NCBI GenBank assembly: GCA_029721515.1
Contig: CM056567.1
Location: 905,507 to 969,506 of the forward strand
DNA length: 64,000 bases
Source: Synanceia verrucosa
Taxonomy: Eukaryota > Chordata > Actinopteri > Perciformes > Synanceiidae
Direction: 5' to 3'
Positions 23,513 through 33,401 of the stretch are shown piece after piece. The notes under the pieces were generated by a model. The model had not been told where the DNA came from and ran no database searches. It saw only the letters and a program-made list of their open reading frames with translations. Each line of letters begins with the position of its first letter. The stretch's first letter is position 1. Both the position numbers and the translations under genes were made by a program.

Positions 23513-24850
23513 GTTAAGCTCTCCTCTCACCAGACTCCATTCACTAAAGCTGTAATTTAAGCTCTCCTCTCACCAGACTCCATTCACTAAAGCAGTAATT
23601 TAAGCTCTCCTCTCACCAGACTCCATTCGCTAAAGCTGTAATTTAAGCTCTCCTCTCACCAGACTCCATTCGCTAAAGCTGTAATTTAAGCTCTCCTCTC
23701 ACCAGACTCCATTCGCTAAAGCTGTAATTTAAGCTCTCCTCTCACCAGACTCCATTCGCTAAAGCTGTAATTTAAACTCTCCTCTCACCAGACTCCATTC
23801 GCTAAAGCTGTAATTTAAACTCTCCTCTCACCAGACTCCATTCGCTAAAGCTGTAATTTAAGCTCTCCTCTCACCAGACTCCATTCGCTAAAGCTGTAAT
23901 TTAAGCTCTCCTCTCACCAGACTCCATTCGCTAAAGCTGTAATTTAAGCTCTCCTCTCACCAGACTCCATTCGCTAAAGCTGTAATTTAAGCTCTCCTCT
24001 CACCAGACTCCATTCACTAAAGCTGTAATTTAAACTCTCCTCTCACCAGACTCCATTCACTAAAGCTGTAATTTAAGCTCTCCTCTCACCAGACTCCATT
24101 CACTAAAGCTGTAATTTAAGCTCTCCTCTCACCAGACTCCATTCACTAAAGCTGTAATTTAAGCTCTCCTCTCACCAGACTCCATTCACTAAAGCTGTAA
24201 TTTAAGCTCTCCTCTCACCAGACTCCATTCACTAAAGCAGCAATTTAAGCTCTCCTCTCACCAGACTCCATTCACTGAAGCTGTAATTTAAGCTCTCCTC
24301 TCACCAGACTCCATTCACTAAAGCTGTAATTTAAGCTCTCCTCTCACCAGACTCCATTCACTAAAGCTGTAATTTAAGCTCTCCTCTCACCAGACTCCAT
24401 TCACTAAAGCTGTAATTTAAGCTCTCCTCTCACCAGACTCCATTCACTAAAGCGGTAATTTAAGCTCTCCTCTCACCAGACTCCATTCACTAAAGCTGTA
24501 ATTTAAGCTCTGCTCTCACCAGACTCCATTCACTTAAGCTGTAATTTAAGATCTCCTCTCACCAGACTCCATTCACTAAAGCAGTAATTTAAGCTCTCCT
24601 CTCACCAGACTCCATTCACTAAAGCTGTAATTTAAGCTCTCCTCTCACCAGACTCCATTCACTAAAGCAGTAATTTAAGCTCTCCTCTCACCAGACTCCA
24701 TTCACTAAAGCTGTAATTTAAGCTCTCCTCTCACCAGACTCCATTCACTTAAGCTGTAATTTAAGATCTCCTCTCACCAGACTCCATTCACTAAAGCAGT
24801 AATTTAAGCTCTCCTCTCACCAGACTCCATTCACTAAAGCTGTAATTTAG
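23513..24850. repeat. Tandem minisatellite, 43-bp unit
   Basis: About 31 copies of TAATTTAAGCTCTCCTCTCA plus CCAGACTCCATTCACTAAAG plus CTG. CATTCACT and CATTCGCT variants are segregated in blocks: the CGCT form fills roughly 23620-23990 and the CACT form the remainder, which shows local homogenisation. Confidence 0.97.
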
Positions 24851-25126
24851 CAGTAATTGTAACCTCAGTACTCTGACTCGAAGGATGGCTGAATCCTGGA
24901 CATGTAGCAGCAGCAGCATCATGCAGAAACCTCGGTCAGGTCAGGAGGGGAAATGATTCAGAAGAGCTTCTTGTATTTTGACTCTAAACCATGTGAACTT
25001 TGTGTGAAAACATTGGGGAGGAACACTAAAAAAATAAATGGACAATGGATCAGTCCTGTCAGAGCATATTCATATTTGTCATTCTATCAGGGTGGACAGG
25101 TCTTGGACTTCCTGTTCACATCGTCC

Positions 25127-25785
25127 TCAGCTCTGCTGTGTTTTCTGTCCCACATGTGTGCGAATGTGTCGTTTGTAGTTGGAGTTGTCACTGAATCGGC
25201 GGCCGCACTCCTCGCAGCAGTACGGCTTTTCGCCTGTGTGAATCCTCAAGTGTTTCTGATAACCGTCGAACCGCGTGAGTCTTTTCCCGCAGATGTCACA
25301 CGTGTACGACCTGTCCACCTTGGTCTCGACCTTGCGGTGCACCTGCACATGTTTGGCCCAGTGGCCTCGCTGAGCGAACGCACGGCCGCAAATGGTGCAA
25401 ATGTACGAATCCACCACCTCAGACAGCGGCACGTCCACATCGACGCAGTCCAGCTGGCCGTTACCTGAGACCAGAGGTGATGCTTCAGGTGCGTCCAGGT
25501 CTGGGCAGGGCTGCTGGACCGAGGGACCCGGCTGGGGGTCCAGCTCCGGGTCGTTCAGGTCCCGGAGCTGTGAGAGCGAGGACTTCCTGTGCTCACCATC
25601 CTGCTCCTTTCTTGTGCCGTCGCTCTGGTACAACACAAACTTGACGTCGTTCTGCTCGTCCGTCTGAGAGGTGTCCTCCTCCTGAGCGGGCCACCGCACC
25701 TCCTCCTCCTCATCCTCCTCTTTGATGGGAGGAGGCTCAGAGTCACTCAGACCGGAGCTCCACTCCTGCTGCTCACAGAGAGCTG
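25127..25785 (-). CDS. C2H2 zinc-finger protein A, exon 2 (acidic linker and fingers)
   Basis: Second and last coding exon of a nuclear C2H2 zinc-finger protein, joined to 26353-26551. Together they give 285 residues in one frame. The linker starts ALCEQQEWSSGLSDSEPPIK, the family's acidic QQEWSS...EPPIKEE motif, followed by an E-rich run. Three fingers follow: YICTICGRAF...HVQVH, YTCDICGKRL...HLRIHTGEKP and YCCEECGRRF...HIRTH, each with intact C2H2 ligands; TGEKP joins fingers 2 and 3. The acceptor is a tandem CAGCAG, so one alanine is optional. The number of fingers is small for the family. The likely role is sequence-specific DNA binding; the target cannot be read from the sequence. Confidence 0.88.
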
Positions 25786-25789
25786 CTGA

Positions 25790-26352
25790 TCATCACAAAA
25801 GGGAAAAAAAGACAGGAGACAATAGAACAAGGTCAGAATAAAAAAAAAAACACATGATAAAACTATAAGAAAGATGCTTTATTAATCCAGAGAGAAATTC
25901 AATCCTGATCTGTTACTAAGAAAAGCTGCAAATATTCTACATATAAATTATCAGCATTATTGTACCTTCATCACATGTAAGCTACATGATGACATTAACA
26001 TTATCATTTACAAAGGAGATGTAAGGAAAATTAAATGCAATATTCAAACTATAATATGACGACTGACATTATATCTGATAGTATTCTCAAGTACTACACA
26101 AACTGACATGAACGGTTTTTATTTTATTCCACTTCATGCTCCATTGAAGAAGACAATAATGTACTTTCTTTGGGGGGTGTCAGACCTGGTATCCACACGC
26201 GTCTCATTTTGGGTTGGAGGTACCATGAGCTTTAATTCTACTGACATATTTCATTTTTCTCTCAAACTCCATCATGCGGCTCAGGCGTCGGTACACCGGC
26301 AGACTGTTCCTGTCAGCGGTCCTCTGACCCTCCATCAGGTAAACAGACTCAC
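25790..26352 (-). other. Intron of zinc-finger gene A with a repeat tail
   Basis: The intron is about 567 bp. It contains CTTTATTAATCCAGAGAGAAATTC near 25875, which resembles the 3' end shared by many fish LINE/SINE copies. No further coding evidence. Confidence 0.6.
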
Positions 26353-26551
26353 CTGCGCTGCTGAGCCGCAGAGACACCCTCGGCTTCCGGCAGAGCTCCA
26401 GCAACCGACGCTGGCGGTCGATCTCCTGCTTGCAGCGGCAGATCTCGTCCTCGTACTCGGCTATGGTTCTCCCGAACACCCCGAAGATCTCCTCTGCGGC
26501 GGCGGTGAGCCGCTGGTTGATGAGCAGCCGCAGCAGCTCGATTTTAGACAT
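26353..26551 (-). CDS. C2H2 zinc-finger protein A, exon 1 (N-terminal module)
   Basis: First coding exon, 66 codons plus one base, from ATG at 26551 (context ACAAAATGTC) to donor GCAG|GTGAGT. It encodes MSKIELLRLLINQRLTAAAE, then EIFGVFGRTIAEYEDEICR and a basic, helical stretch. This N-terminal module is common on percomorph C2H2 genes and is shared with the genes starting at 28974 (minus) and 32166 (plus). It looks like an amphipathic helix followed by a coiled coil, so I infer a protein-interaction or dimerisation role comparable in position to KRAB or SCAN. I know no formal name for it. The exon ends in phase 1, as in the other two genes. Confidence 0.87.
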
Positions 26552-26618
26552 TTTGTGGAGGAGAAAGAGCAGAAGGAGCAGAGGAGTGCACTCCAGAGAG
26601 CTGATTGTTTACCAGCTT

Positions 26619-26649
26619 CACTTCCGGGTTAATTTCTGCGCATGCTCAG
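26619..26649 (-). promoter_or_regulatory. Probable core promoter of zinc-finger gene A: ETS and NRF1-like sites
   Basis: CACTTCCGGG (ETS site) at 26619-26628 and CTGCGCATGCTCAG (NRF1-like) at 26636-26649 lie 68-98 bp upstream of the ATG. This pair is typical of TATA-less housekeeping promoters. No TATA box is visible. Confidence 0.5.
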
Positions 26650-26719
26650 TGAGCTCTCCATTGAGCCCTGAGGCCCCCTGCTGGACTGGAGGAGAAACTT
26701 TCATTTTAAATCCGCATTA

Positions 26720-27174
26720 TTATTTATTAATAATAAAGTCCGATAAGAACAGCAAATAAACGAAAAATTATCAGCTGCCATTAAGTGAAAAAAATTATCC
26801 ATAAAACTTCTCATTGACTCACTGGTTGTAATGTTAAATCATATCATATACCATGTCACTTTAACCTCTATCCTGGAGGATAGAGACTGACTCCAGACCA
26901 GCAGGACAGCTTGTCTCTGTGTCTCTGTCCCTCCAGAACACTGATCTGAAGACACCTCCTCCTGAGCATTTTTTCCTTCCAGATACATGAAAACAGATGT
27001 GGTGTGTCGTCACACTGCTGACAAACTGAATCTGAACATACTAAAACACACTGAACACTGAACACACATCCTGCTTTATTCACTGCTGTGTAAACAAAAA
27101 CAACCAATGGGTACACTTTAAACTATGGGCTGTAACGGTCCTGCTGACATGACCCTGATGACCTCTCCATCAGG
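26720..27174. other. Spacer between zinc-finger genes A and B
   Basis: It contains the upstream region of gene A and the 3' UTR of gene B. TTTATT at 27075-27080 is an AATAAA on the minus strand, about 95 bp after gene B's stop, and is a reasonable poly(A) signal for it. Nothing else is supported. Confidence 0.55.
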
Positions 27175-28019
27175 TCAGGTGCTCAGGCCTCGCCGCTGAC
27201 AGGGGTGTCTGTAGAAGCAGGACAGCTGGCTAAAGCGTCTGTCGCAGGTGGAGCACCAGTACGGCCTCTCGCCGGTGTGCGTCCGCAGGTGCACCGTCAG
27301 GTTGCCCTTCTCCACGAAACTCTTGCCGCAGTACGTGCACACAAACGGCTTCTCGCCAGTGTGGCTGCGCACGTGGCGCTCCAGCGTCGCCCGCCTGCCG
27401 AAGCTCTTGCCGCAGACGCTGCAGCCGTACGGCCGCTCGCCGGAGTGGATCCTCATGTGCGTCCTCAGGTTCCCCCGCAGGGTGAAGCTCTGGCCGCAGA
27501 CGCTGCAGCGGAACGACGCCTCCTTGTGGACTTTGAGGTGAAGCTTCAGGCTGTCTGTGTGCTCCAGGTGTTTCCCACAGAGGCCGCAGTCTCTCAGGTG
27601 CGCCGTGGCGTGAGTCAGCAGGTAACTGACCCTGTGGAAGGACTCACCACACACTTTACAGCTGAACACCGGCGGAGGCTGATGGAACAGATCCGTCCTG
27701 CTCTGTGATGAACTTTGTCCTTCTTCTGTCTTCTCTGGTTTGCAGAGTCCTGCAGCCCCTGTCCAGTAGTCTCCACTGTCCTCAGTCTCAGAGGACACAG
27801 GCAGGAGGCGGCCGTCACTCGCTGCTTCTGAGCCACCAGCTTGTCCGAAGTCACCGTTTGGTTCTGCAGCTCCACAGTCCTCATTGGCGGCTTCGGATTT
27901 AACCTGAGCAGCCGAGGTGCTGGAGAGCGCCTCATCCACACGGTCAGTGTGGTCCAGCTGGACTCTGTGGGTCTGATCATCAGGACAGTGTGTGATCCAG
28001 GAGGAGGCCTGCAGACTGT
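27175..28019 (-). CDS. C2H2 zinc-finger protein B, exon 2 (linker and fingers)
   Basis: Terminal coding exon joined to 28704-28974, giving 371 residues in one frame. The acceptor CTCTGCCTCCCCAG is strong, and the split codon gives D followed by SLQASSWITH. The linker is acidic and Ser-rich. It is followed by FSCKVCGESF...HATAH, a finger starting DCGLCGKHLEH, then FRCSVCGQSF...HMRIHSGERP, YGCSVCGKSF...HVRSHTGEKP and FVCTYCGKSF...HLRTHTGERP. A last unit, YWCSTCDRRF...FYRHPCQRRG, has lost the normal spacing of its second His pair. That makes five regular fingers plus one degenerate finger. The linker lacks the EEQEELWSSQE motif found in gene D. The exon is GC-rich. Expected to be a nuclear DNA-binding regulator. 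Confidence 0.9.
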
Positions 28020-28146
28020 CTGGGGAGGCAGAGGAGACAAATTCAGACAAAAAGTGAGATTGGACGGTGGCTCTGTTTCCTCTTCATTCACCAGAGAACC
28101 TCCTTCTGACTGGTGTGTTCTCCCAAAGCTCCATGTGTTCAACTAA

Positions 28147-28703
28147 ACAAATGCATTTAAGTTTATTTGCATGAACACAAAACCAGTTAATGAAGAAAAC
28201 TTCTGACAGGAGCGGCCGAGAAGACCTCCTCTCAACATAAGCAGGGTAGAAAAGGAAGCTAATTTAGAAAAACACAACACAAATAAATGACAACAAAAAG
28301 CTCCAATTTTACTGATAGAATAATTGAGGTGTTTTCTCTAATAGTGTGTGATCATTTAAATAATATGCTTTGTTATTTTTGTAAAACAGAATTCTTTTAA
28401 TTCCTGGACAACAACATTGATTGTATTTTATCATTAAAGATATCATTTAGATGAAAGAGCTGCTCATACTGGTGGATGAATCATTAAAAATATCCTGGAA
28501 TCAGTGATACTGTTAATTTAGGACAGAGGTGGTAAACACGTGACACTGGGTGGAGGATAATAAATCTGTTTAGCTTAAACATTCTAAATGTAATTCATGT
28601 TCTCCCTGTATGGGGTCTTTAAAATAAAGTCAAACAGACACACTGAGCACACTTTGATGAAGAAGGTCATCTTGGCAGAACAAAACACCGGGAGGTCACG
28701 GAC
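28147..28703 (-). other. Intron of zinc-finger gene B
   Basis: Part of the 684-bp intron between the two coding exons. It is AT-rich, with no repeat or exon that I recognise. Confidence 0.6.
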
Positions 28704-28974
28704 CTGCCGCCGGGCTGCTCCTGCCCTCCTCGGTCCTCAGGCTGTCCAGCTGTCGCCGCTGCCGGTCGATCTGCTCTCGGTACCGGGCCACCGTTTCCCC
28801 GAACACTCCCAGGATGTCGTCCACCGCCGCCGTCAGCCGGTTGTTAACGAACATCCTCAGGGTCTCCATCTCTGACAGCGGGCTGCTGGGAAGGTCCAAG
28901 CCGCCGAAACCCTCCACTGCTCCGGGAGGGAGGACAGAGGGAGGCGAGGGGAACATCTGCCGGTCTGCGGCCAT
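28704..28974 (-). CDS. C2H2 zinc-finger protein B, exon 1 (N-terminal module, extended)
   Basis: First coding exon, 90 codons plus one base, ATG in good context (AAAATGGCC), donor GCAG|GTCCGT. The module METLRMFVNNRLTAAVDDIL plus GVFGETVARYREQIDRQRR matches exon 1 of genes A and D, but here it is preceded by about 34 extra residues rich in Pro, Ser and Gly (MAADRQMFPSPPSVLPPG and so on). It could also start at the internal Met at the beginning of the module, which aligns with the start used by genes A and D. The exon ends in phase 1 like its relatives. The donor is weaker than gene A's, but the join preserves the frame. Confidence 0.83.
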
Positions 28975-29221
28975 TTTATCAGTTTGTTTTGTTCACTGCG
29001 ACTGTCTGATGAAACGAAGCGTCTTATCATCCAGAAAAAGTCCAGCTGGTTAATAAGTAATACCGACAGTGAAGCCAAGGAGCCGATGAAACGGCACTAA
29101 ATGAGGAGTTTCTGTCTGACAGGAAGTAACAGGAAAGTAAACAGTGCGGCTGAGTTCCGGCAGACAAAGATGTCGTAGAGAAACAAGGTCCGATCATCGA
29201 TAGTTCCGAGACAACAACGAG

Positions 29222-29337
<116 letters not shown>

Positions 29338-29339
29338 AA

Positions 29340-30091
29340 ATGGAGAGATGATTCTTTGGAAACAAACTTTTTAAACATTTTCTCAGCACAAATAATCCGG
29401 ATTGCTTTTAATACATGAATTATCTGCTTTTATGGCTCGTTTTTACGATCTGAAGTGTTTTTATATATACCTTAAATGTATATTTGTTGTGTATTATGTT
29501 TAATAGGTTCAAAACAAAATGTCAGACATAAATGTGAGATGATTTTGGGACACACTTGTTAATGTGTGAACAGCAGCTCACAAGATTATTTAAATGTTTT
29601 TTGTTTTTGTTTTTATATATGTACAGAACTAAGTTAAAGTCGGTTATAAAGATAATTTAAACTGTTCATACACCAGCTATGTATGTATTAAAGCAGTGTG
29701 TTATCCGTTTTTTTTAATTAATTGTTTAAATATTGTATCATCTCTTTTTAGTGATGGACTTTTATTTTGAAGCCCAGCGAACTGACCTGACCCGAACAAG
29801 ATGGCGGCTAACCGGAACTAGCCTGTTAGCAGAGTCTGTATGCTGTTGTTGTTTTGTTTGTTGTGTTGAGAAACAGCAGGTTAGTGCACTTCTTCCTAAA
29901 CACTGAATGAGTTTACAGGATTATCCCATTCATCAGGCCTATCCCGGTTTAGGTCATATTCGTGATAAATGACAACTCGTATTCACTGTCTGCGCATGCG
30001 TTATCCACACAACCGCTGTTGTGACGTAATGGACTGCTGCTCTCTATATATAAGCTCCTTCCCAACAGACTACCGCAGCTCATCGTAGCTC
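29340..30091. other. Spacer upstream of tRNA-His with promoter-like motifs
   Basis: AT-rich DNA followed by CAAGATGGCGGC at about 29798-29809 (YY1-like) and TGCGCATGCG at 29991-30000 (a full NRF1 palindrome). No coding exon follows in a position that would clearly use them. They may mark the start of an unseen or non-coding transcript. Confidence 0.4.
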
Positions 30092-30163
30092 GCCGTGATC
30101 GTATAGTGGTTAGTACTCTGCGTTGTGGCCGCAGCAACCCCGGTTCGAATCCGGGTCACGGCA
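30092..30163 (+). tRNA. tRNA-His (GTG anticodon)
   Basis: A 72-nt cytosolic-type tRNA. Acceptor arms GCCGTGA and TCACGGC pair fully, with discriminator A. The A box begins at TCGTATAGTGGTTAGTAC, the anticodon stem-loop is CTGCGTTGTGGCCGCAG with GTG in the loop, and the B box/T arm is CCCCGGTTCGAATCCGGGG-like (stem CCCGG/CCGGG). A T-run at 30196-30199 can serve as the Pol III terminator. No intron is present. It stands alone, between divergent zinc-finger genes. CCA is not encoded, as expected. Confidence 0.97.
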
Positions 30164-30184
30164 TTGTGGGACAATGTCACGGCA
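30164..30184 (+). repeat. Hairpin and duplicated acceptor 3' arm after tRNA-His
   Basis: GTCACGGCA at 30155-30163, the last nine bases of the tRNA, recurs exactly at 30176-30184. Between them is TTGTGGGACAAT, which with flanking bases forms CATTGT-GGG-ACAATG. The first seven bases of the tRNA could pair with either copy. Confidence 0.8.
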
Positions 30185-30199
30185 GATGAGTTCTCTTTT

Positions 30200-30731
30200 G
30201 TGGAAATACCGGAGATGTGTTTTTATTAGCTGAAAAGTGCACCATTCACGTTTGGAGGATTTCTCTCATAGTGCACATGTTGTTGAATAAGTCACAGACT
30301 GGGGCTTCAAACACTTTCTACTCAGCAAATAGAGAGATAGAGACTGTAGACAGATGGAACCTGTCGTAATCCAGAGGGAAATTCACCAGCAGCAGATGTT
30401 AAAATATGAAAATAAGAGCAAAAAAGCACAAAGGAGAGAATGTTGAAAAATCCAGATATAAGACTAAAAACTAAATCCTAAAAGATATATTAAAAGCAGC
30501 ACAAATATAAGTAATTTTATATAAATAAAATAACTTATAAATATAAGTTATTTTAGCCAGATACTGGAATTATCCGAGAAGTCAGAAATGAATCCAGAAT
30601 AACAAACCACTAAAACACATTTTCTGTTCAGGAATGACAGGACCAGGAAGACCAGGAGGGTATTATGCAATTATTATGTAATTATTATATAATTATTGTT
30701 ATTGTCAGATGTATTTCATTTCTCTACACAG
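30200..30731. other. AT-rich spacer between tRNA-His and zinc-finger pseudogene
   Basis: CGTAATCCAGAGGGAAATTC near 30365 resembles a fish LINE/SINE 3' end. No N-terminal zinc-finger exon was found here on the plus strand, which leaves the downstream pseudogene without a first exon. Confidence 0.5.
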
Positions 30732-31190
30732 ACATCCAGCAGCTGCTGGTGGTTAAAGAAGAGCAGCAGGACTGGAGCTCCAGTGTGGACCAGGAGGACC
30801 CAGAGCCCCCCCACATTAAAGAGGAACAGGAGGAGCTCTGGAGCAGTCAGGAGGGAGAGCAGCTTGAAGGGCTGGAGGAGGCTGATATCACCACTGTCCC
30901 TGTGAAGAGTGAAGAAGATGAAGAGAAACGTCAGTCCTCACAGCTTCATCAGAGACACACTGAACACATGGAGACACAAGCTGCTGTAGAGGACTGTGGA
31001 CGACCAGGATCTGGACCAGACAGGAACTCAGACATGACAGTAGAGACTGGGAGGAGACGCTGCAAAACAATGACAAAGCTGTCAGCGATGTGGAACGTAA
31101 GGCTGGAAAAACACAGAGCTCCTCAGAATGTGCCAGAAACTTCAGCCACGAGGGACATCTGCAGAAACACTGGTTCACGGTGGTTTACTT
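30732..31190 (+). pseudogene. C2H2 zinc-finger pseudogene C (exon 2 relic)
   Basis: After an acceptor CTCTACACAG it reads DIQQLLVVKEEQQDWSSSVD, EEQEELWSSQEGEQ and on through the family linker. About 245 bp (30761-31005) differ from exon 2 of gene D at only about three positions. Near 31030 the frame breaks. In another frame the sequence continues as DSRDWEETLQNNDKAV and SECARNFSHEGHLQKH, a first finger missing one Cys, after which no finger can be followed. The open frame that continues to 31252 is therefore out of register. There is no first exon, no finger array and one frameshift. An alternative is that it still makes a finger-less linker protein, which I think is unlikely. Confidence 0.8.
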
Positions 31191-32082
31191 CTCTACTGTT
31201 GTGCTTGTTGGCTCCAGATGCCACAGCTGAGACCCAATACAATGATATTTAAAGTTATTCAAAAAAAAGTCATTAGGAACAAAAATGGACTGACAAACTG
31301 GAAAGCTGGAATAAAGCTCCTGTGAGAGATTGCAAAAAATAGATCTCTGAAACAAGTGGGACGGATTTTAGTCTAAATCAAGGTTTTAGAGAGGAAGTGA
31401 CGTATAAGATCAACCTCAAAGGTGCAAAGGTCCTGAATAATGGTGGCACTCACATTAAAAGAGATGGGGAAATAAAAATGGAATGCACAGGTAGGGTGGG
31501 AGGAAAAATGGTAGTGGGTGTAAAGGAATTATTCCAGTGAGGAACTTAAAAGAAACATGAAAGGAGGAAGAATAATGAATGTTCAGAGACTGAGCAGCAG
31601 ACCACCAGAATACTCGTCTGTAATAAACCAGGCAGCAAAAAAAAAACGTGGCAGGACTCATGGGATCAGGAAAGCAAAGGTAGGATATTTTATAATATAC
31701 AATAAAAACCATCGGGAAAAGGAATAAGTGCTTTGGATGCAGCAGGAGAGATGCTGTGGTTACCACCAGAATAAGACTAGGACACCGGTGTTAGGAGTGG
31801 ACTGCCTCTGACTGACTGAGATACTGTCATTCTACAATGCAAGAGATGCTCATCTCAAAGGAGGAAACTCTTCAGAGATCTGGGAGCAGCTGAGCAGACT
31901 GTTTTTAACATGTGAACACTGCTGGACTGGGAAGACTGGAACAAATGAAGAAGATGCTGCAGGAGCTGCACTCCACTGGAACATACATGAAGCGCTAAGA
32001 GGCATGGAAACAGCAGGGGGCAGCAATACGCCTTGGATGCGTCTAGGCTGCCGGAACCAAAGAAGAAGAAGAACCGCTTTTT
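31191..32082. other. Sequence after the pseudogene, origin unclear
   Basis: About 900 bp rich in A and G on the plus strand, with an A-run at 31636-31645. Parts read like eroded transposon coding sequence, but I could not assign it to a family on either strand. Confidence 0.35.
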
Positions 32083-32092
32083 CCCGGAAGTG
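32083..32092 (+). promoter_or_regulatory. ETS site in the probable promoter of zinc-finger gene D
   Basis: CCCGGAAGTG, a consensus ETS element, lies 74 bp before the ATG of gene D. Its position matches the ETS site upstream of gene A. No TATA box is seen. Confidence 0.5.
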
Positions 32093-32165
32093 GGTATTCG
32101 TGTTTGTCGTGCCGTCACTACACATTAAAAGGTGCTCAGTGTTCTTCTCTTGTAAGGTTTGAAAG

Positions 32166-32340
32166 ATGTCCAAACTTCAGGGTTTGAAGGATTTTATCAA
32201 CCTGCGGCTTAATGCAGCCGTCGAGGAGATATTCGGGCATGTTGAGAGAACAATAGCCGAGTATGAAGAGGAGGTGGACCGCCGCCATCACAAACTGTTC
32301 GATACGGGATTAGCGCCTCAAGTAGCGCTGAAAGGAGCAG
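32166..32340 (+). CDS. C2H2 zinc-finger protein D, exon 1 (N-terminal module)
   Basis: First coding exon, 58 codons plus one base, from ATG (AAAGATGTCC) to donor GCAG|GTGTGT. It encodes MSKLQGLKDFINLRLNAAVE, then EIFGHVERTIAEYEEEVDRR. It lines up without gaps with exon 1 of gene A and with the core of gene B. Shared positions are L-x-x-F/L-I/V-N-x-R-L-x-A-A, then E/D-I-F/L-G, then T-I/V-A-x-Y. It ends in phase 1. The predicted helix may serve in dimerisation or co-factor binding; this is inference from conservation and position. Confidence 0.87.
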
Positions 32341-32401
32341 GTGTGTTTAATGCTTTCTGCTGGAAACATGTTTGCGCAGCTACACGCATCCTTTCCGTGA
32401 G

Positions 32402-33302
32402 TGTTGAGCTAACGTTAGCCAAACCATTTATACACAGCCTGTTAGCAGCTAGCCGAGTACTGAGCTAAAGCTAGCTAAACCATCCACACACAGCCTGTTA
32501 GCAGCTAGCAGAGTACTGAGCTAAAGCTAGCTAAACCATCCACACACAGCCTGTTAGCAGCTAGCAGAGTACTGAGCTAAAGATAGCTAAACCATCCACA
32601 CACAGCCTGTTAGCAGCTAGCAGAATACTGAGCTAAAGATAGTTAAACCATCCACACACAGCCTGTTAGCAGCTAGCAGAGTGCTGAGCTAAAGATAGCT
32701 AAATCATCCACACACAGCCTGTTAGCAGCCAGCAGAGTGCTGAGCTAAAGATAGCTAAATCATCCACACACAGCCTGTTAGCAGCCAGCAGAGTGCTGAG
32801 CTAAAGATAGCTAAACCATCCACACACAGCCTGTTAGCAGCTAGCAGAGTGCTGAGCTAAAGATAGCTAAATCATCCACACACAGCCTGTTAGCAGCTAG
32901 CAGAGTACTGAGCTAAAGATAGCTAAACCATCCACACACAGCCTGTTAGCAGCTAGCAGAGTGCTGAGCTAAAGATAGCTAAACCATCCACACACAGCCT
33001 GTTAGCAGCTAGCAGAGTGCTGAGCTAAAGATAGCTAAACCATCCACACACAGCCTGTTAGCAGCTAGCAGAGTGCTGAGCTAAAGATAGTTAAACCATC
33101 CACACACAGCCTGTTAGCAGCTAGCAGAGTGCTGAGCTAAAGATAGCTAAATCATCCACACACAGCCTGTTAGCAGCTAGCATAGTACTGAGCTAAAGAT
33201 AGCTAAACCATCCACACACAGCCTGTTAGAAGCTAGCAGAGTGCTGAGCTAAAGATAGCTAAACCATCCACACACAGCCTGTTAGCAGCTAGCAGAGTGC
33301 TG
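32402..33302. repeat. Intronic minisatellite, 56-bp unit
   Basis: About 16 copies of CAGCCTGTTAGCAGCTAGCA plus GAGTACTGAGCTAAAGATAG plus CTAAACCATCCACACA. They fill about 85 percent of the 1,061-bp intron of zinc-finger gene D. The first copy (32402-32458) is the most divergent; later copies mostly have GAGTGCTG. The unit contains the partial palindrome TTAGCAGCTAGC. Confidence 0.97.
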
Positions 33303-33401
33303 TATGGTTCTCCAGAAGAGGGGACATCAAATGACATACAGTGGGTAAATCTGTTCTGATTTGGTTCAGACATGTCTGTGGGTGTTTCCTGTTTCCTTCA
33401 G

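Noticed and set aside
27205..28146. Plus-strand open frames opposite the zinc-finger exons (also at 25392-25789 and 28814-29053)
   Set aside because: Antisense shadows of C2H2 coding sequence; the minus frames contain regular fingers.
31190..32080. LINE coding remnant after pseudogene C
   Set aside because: Some segments looked like eroded transposon protein, but no reverse transcriptase or endonuclease motif could be read in any frame.
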